Source of the DNA: Vandammella animalimorsus
GTDB lineage: Bacteria; Pseudomonadota; Gammaproteobacteria; Burkholderiales; Burkholderiaceae_C
Length of the DNA: 64,000 nt
Assembly: GCF_002285285.1 (NCBI RefSeq)
Contig: NZ_NSJF01000004.1
Location: 1 to 64,000, forward strand
Direction: 5' to 3'
The translations under genes were made by a program, and so were the position numbers. Of the stretch, positions 62,858-64,000 are shown piece by piece. The notes beneath the pieces are model-generated. The model did no database searches. It was not told the DNA's origin and saw nothing but the letters and a program-made list of their open reading frames with translations. Position 1 is the stretch's first letter. Every line of letters begins with the position of its first letter.

Positions 62858-64000
62858 ATGAAGAAGTTTGATTTGCCAGGGCCTACAGGCCAGCTGCTGC
62901 AGCCCATGGCAGGCGCAGGTGCATCGCGCCGCCAGGCCCTGGCTGCACTGCTGGCCACTGGTGTCGCCCCACAATTGCTGGCCCAGCAAGGGCCGCGGGT
63001 AGACATCAGCGGTCGCAACCGCCAATACCCCATTGCCATCGCCAGCTTCCGAGGCGAAGCGCAGGCGCCGCAGCGCGTGGCCGAAATCGTGCGCGCTGAC
63101 CTGGAGCGCAGCGGTTTTTTCCGCAGCATTGATGCCTCCGGCCAAGCACTCGACGAGCTCTCTCGCCCTGACATGAACGCCTGGCGCGAGCGCGCCGCTG
63201 GCTGGCTCAGCGCCGGCAGCGTCAACCGTCAGGCCGATGGCCGCTTCGATGTGCGCTTTCGCCTATGGGACGTGGTGCGCGGCGAAGACCTGGGCGGGCA
63301 AAGCTACGTCGTGCCCCCTGCCGACCTGCGCCTGGCAGCGCACCGCATCGCCGACTTCATCTACGAGAAGATCACCGGCAAGCCCGGCATTTTCTCGACC
63401 CGCATTGCCTACGTCACCAAAGCCGGGCGCTACTCGCTGTGGGTGGCCGACTCCGACGGCGAAAACGCCCAGGCGGCCCTGACCAGCCCCGAGCCCATCA
63501 TCTCGCCGGCCTGGTCGCCCGACGGCCGGCAGCTGGCCTATGTGTCGTTCGAGTCGCGCAAGCCGGTCGTTTACACGCACGATGTGGCCAGCGGCCGCCG
63601 GCGCCTGCTGGCCAACTTCCGCGGCTCCAACAGCGCCCCCACCTGGTCGCCCGATGGCAGCCGGCTGGCCGTGACGCTCACGCGCGATGGCGGCTCGCAG
63701 CTCTACACCATCAGCGCCAGCGGCGGCGAGCCCAGCCGCATCATGCAAAGCGCCGGCATCGATACCGAACCGGATTTCTCCTCTGACGGGCAGTTCATTT
63801 ACTTCGTCAGCGACCGCGGCGGCTCGCCCCAGATCTACCGCGTGGGCAGCCGCGGCGGAGCGGCCCAACGCGTGACCTTCAGCGGCAGCTACAACATCTC
63901 GCCCTCGATCAGCCCCGATGGCAAATACCTGGCCTTCGTCTCGCGCACCGGCGGCGGCTACCGCCTGCACGTCATGGACCTGGCCAGCGGCGGCGTGCAA
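62858..64000 (+). CDS. tolB: Tol-Pal system protein TolB (truncated by window end)
   Basis: Periplasmic beta-propeller of the Tol-Pal system, which keeps the outer membrane attached during division. The reading frame stays open to base 64000; 381 of about 430 codons are visible. N-terminal alpha/beta domain (about 45-170, VDISGRNRQYPIAIASFRGE, RADLERSGFF) and WD-like repeats with PxWSPDG (SPAWSPDGRQLAYV, APTWSPDGSRLAV, DFSSDGQFIYFVSD, SPSISPDGKYLAFV). The signal peptide is unusual: SRRQALAALL with Arg24-Arg25, followed by a hydrophobic stretch ending GVAPQLLAQ, i.e. Tat-like. Start 62858 (MKKFDLPG). tolQRA would lie outside the window or elsewhere. Confidence 0.92.
   Translation, partial: MKKFDLPGPTGQLLQPMAGAGASRRQALAALLATGVAPQLLAQQGPRVDISGRNRQYPIAIASFRGEAQAPQRVAEIVRADLERSGFFRSIDASGQALDELSRPDMNAWRERAAGWLSAGSVNRQADGRFDVRFRLWDVVRGEDLGGQSYVVPPADLRLAAHRIADFIYEKITGKPGIFSTRIAYVTKAGRYSLWVADSDGENAQAALTSPEPIISPAWSPDGRQLAYVSFESRKPVVYTHDVASGRRRLLANFRGSNSAPTWSPDGSRLAVTLTRDGGSQLYTISASGGEPSRIMQSAGIDTEPDFSSDGQFIYFVSDRGGSPQIYRVGSRGGAAQRVTFSGSYNISPSISPDGKYLAFVSRTGGGYRLHVMDLASGGVQ

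Overview
The window is high-GC DNA that reads as the chromosome of a betaproteobacterium in the order Burkholderiales, most like the Comamonadaceae. This rests on gene order and protein style (rpmI-rplT, pheS...pheT-ihfA-merR-tRNA-Pro, efeUOB, class I fumarase, metal-ligand-poor HemB, PabBC fusion, msbA/tolB), all judged from memory because no search could be run. The left edge starts inside a 7-bp tandem repeat and the right edge cuts tolB.

Layout. 0.3-2.8 kb: uvrD (minus). 3.0-7.5 kb: iron uptake operon efeU-efeO-efeB plus a second, shorter EfeO-like protein. 7.8-12.1 kb: RND efflux adaptor and pump. 12.2-15.1 kb: U32 protein (RlhA-like), then rpmI-rplT with no infC in front. 15.5-20.7 kb: pheS, an unrecognised membrane protein, pheT, ihfA and a MerR-type regulator, followed by tRNA-Pro, tRNA-Glu and tRNA-Asp. 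21-25.6 kb: an M48 metallopeptidase (minus) and a lipoprotein penicillin-acylase-family hydrolase (plus).

25.7-34.9 kb is the most unusual part: eight genes in a row on the minus strand, all with export signals. A small repeat protein comes first, then a 1213-residue repeat protein, a small secreted protein, a CsgG/HfaB-type outer-membrane secretion lipoprotein, a Sel1-like protein, a third protein carrying the same repeat, a tandem beta-sandwich protein and an OmpA-domain protein. I read it as a CsgG-exported surface fibre or adhesin system, resembling in outline curli or the Caulobacter holdfast anchor (HfaA/HfaB/HfaD) but with different subunits. A structured, gene-free leader lies upstream, and a divergent lipoprotein gene faces it.

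36-43 kb: aldehyde dehydrogenase, a CopZ-like metallochaperone, an orphan OmpR-type response regulator, a zinc-ribbon membrane protein paired with an SPFH-HTH protein, hemB and a small ACP-like ORF. 43.2-47 kb: peptide ABC transporter dppBCDF without a binding protein. 47-53 kb: an MprF-type flippase without the synthase half, then a CrbS/CrbR-like two-component pair. 53-56 kb: RclA-like flavoprotein with class I fumarase. 56-60.6 kb: LolD/YbbA-type ATPase divergent from tesA-pabBC, then a lipoprotein. 60.7-64 kb: msbA divergent from tolB, whose signal peptide carries a twin arginine.

Most of the window is housekeeping. The accessory or less-described parts are the CsgG cluster, the gene between pheS and pheT, the SPFH/zinc-ribbon pair and several small lipoproteins.
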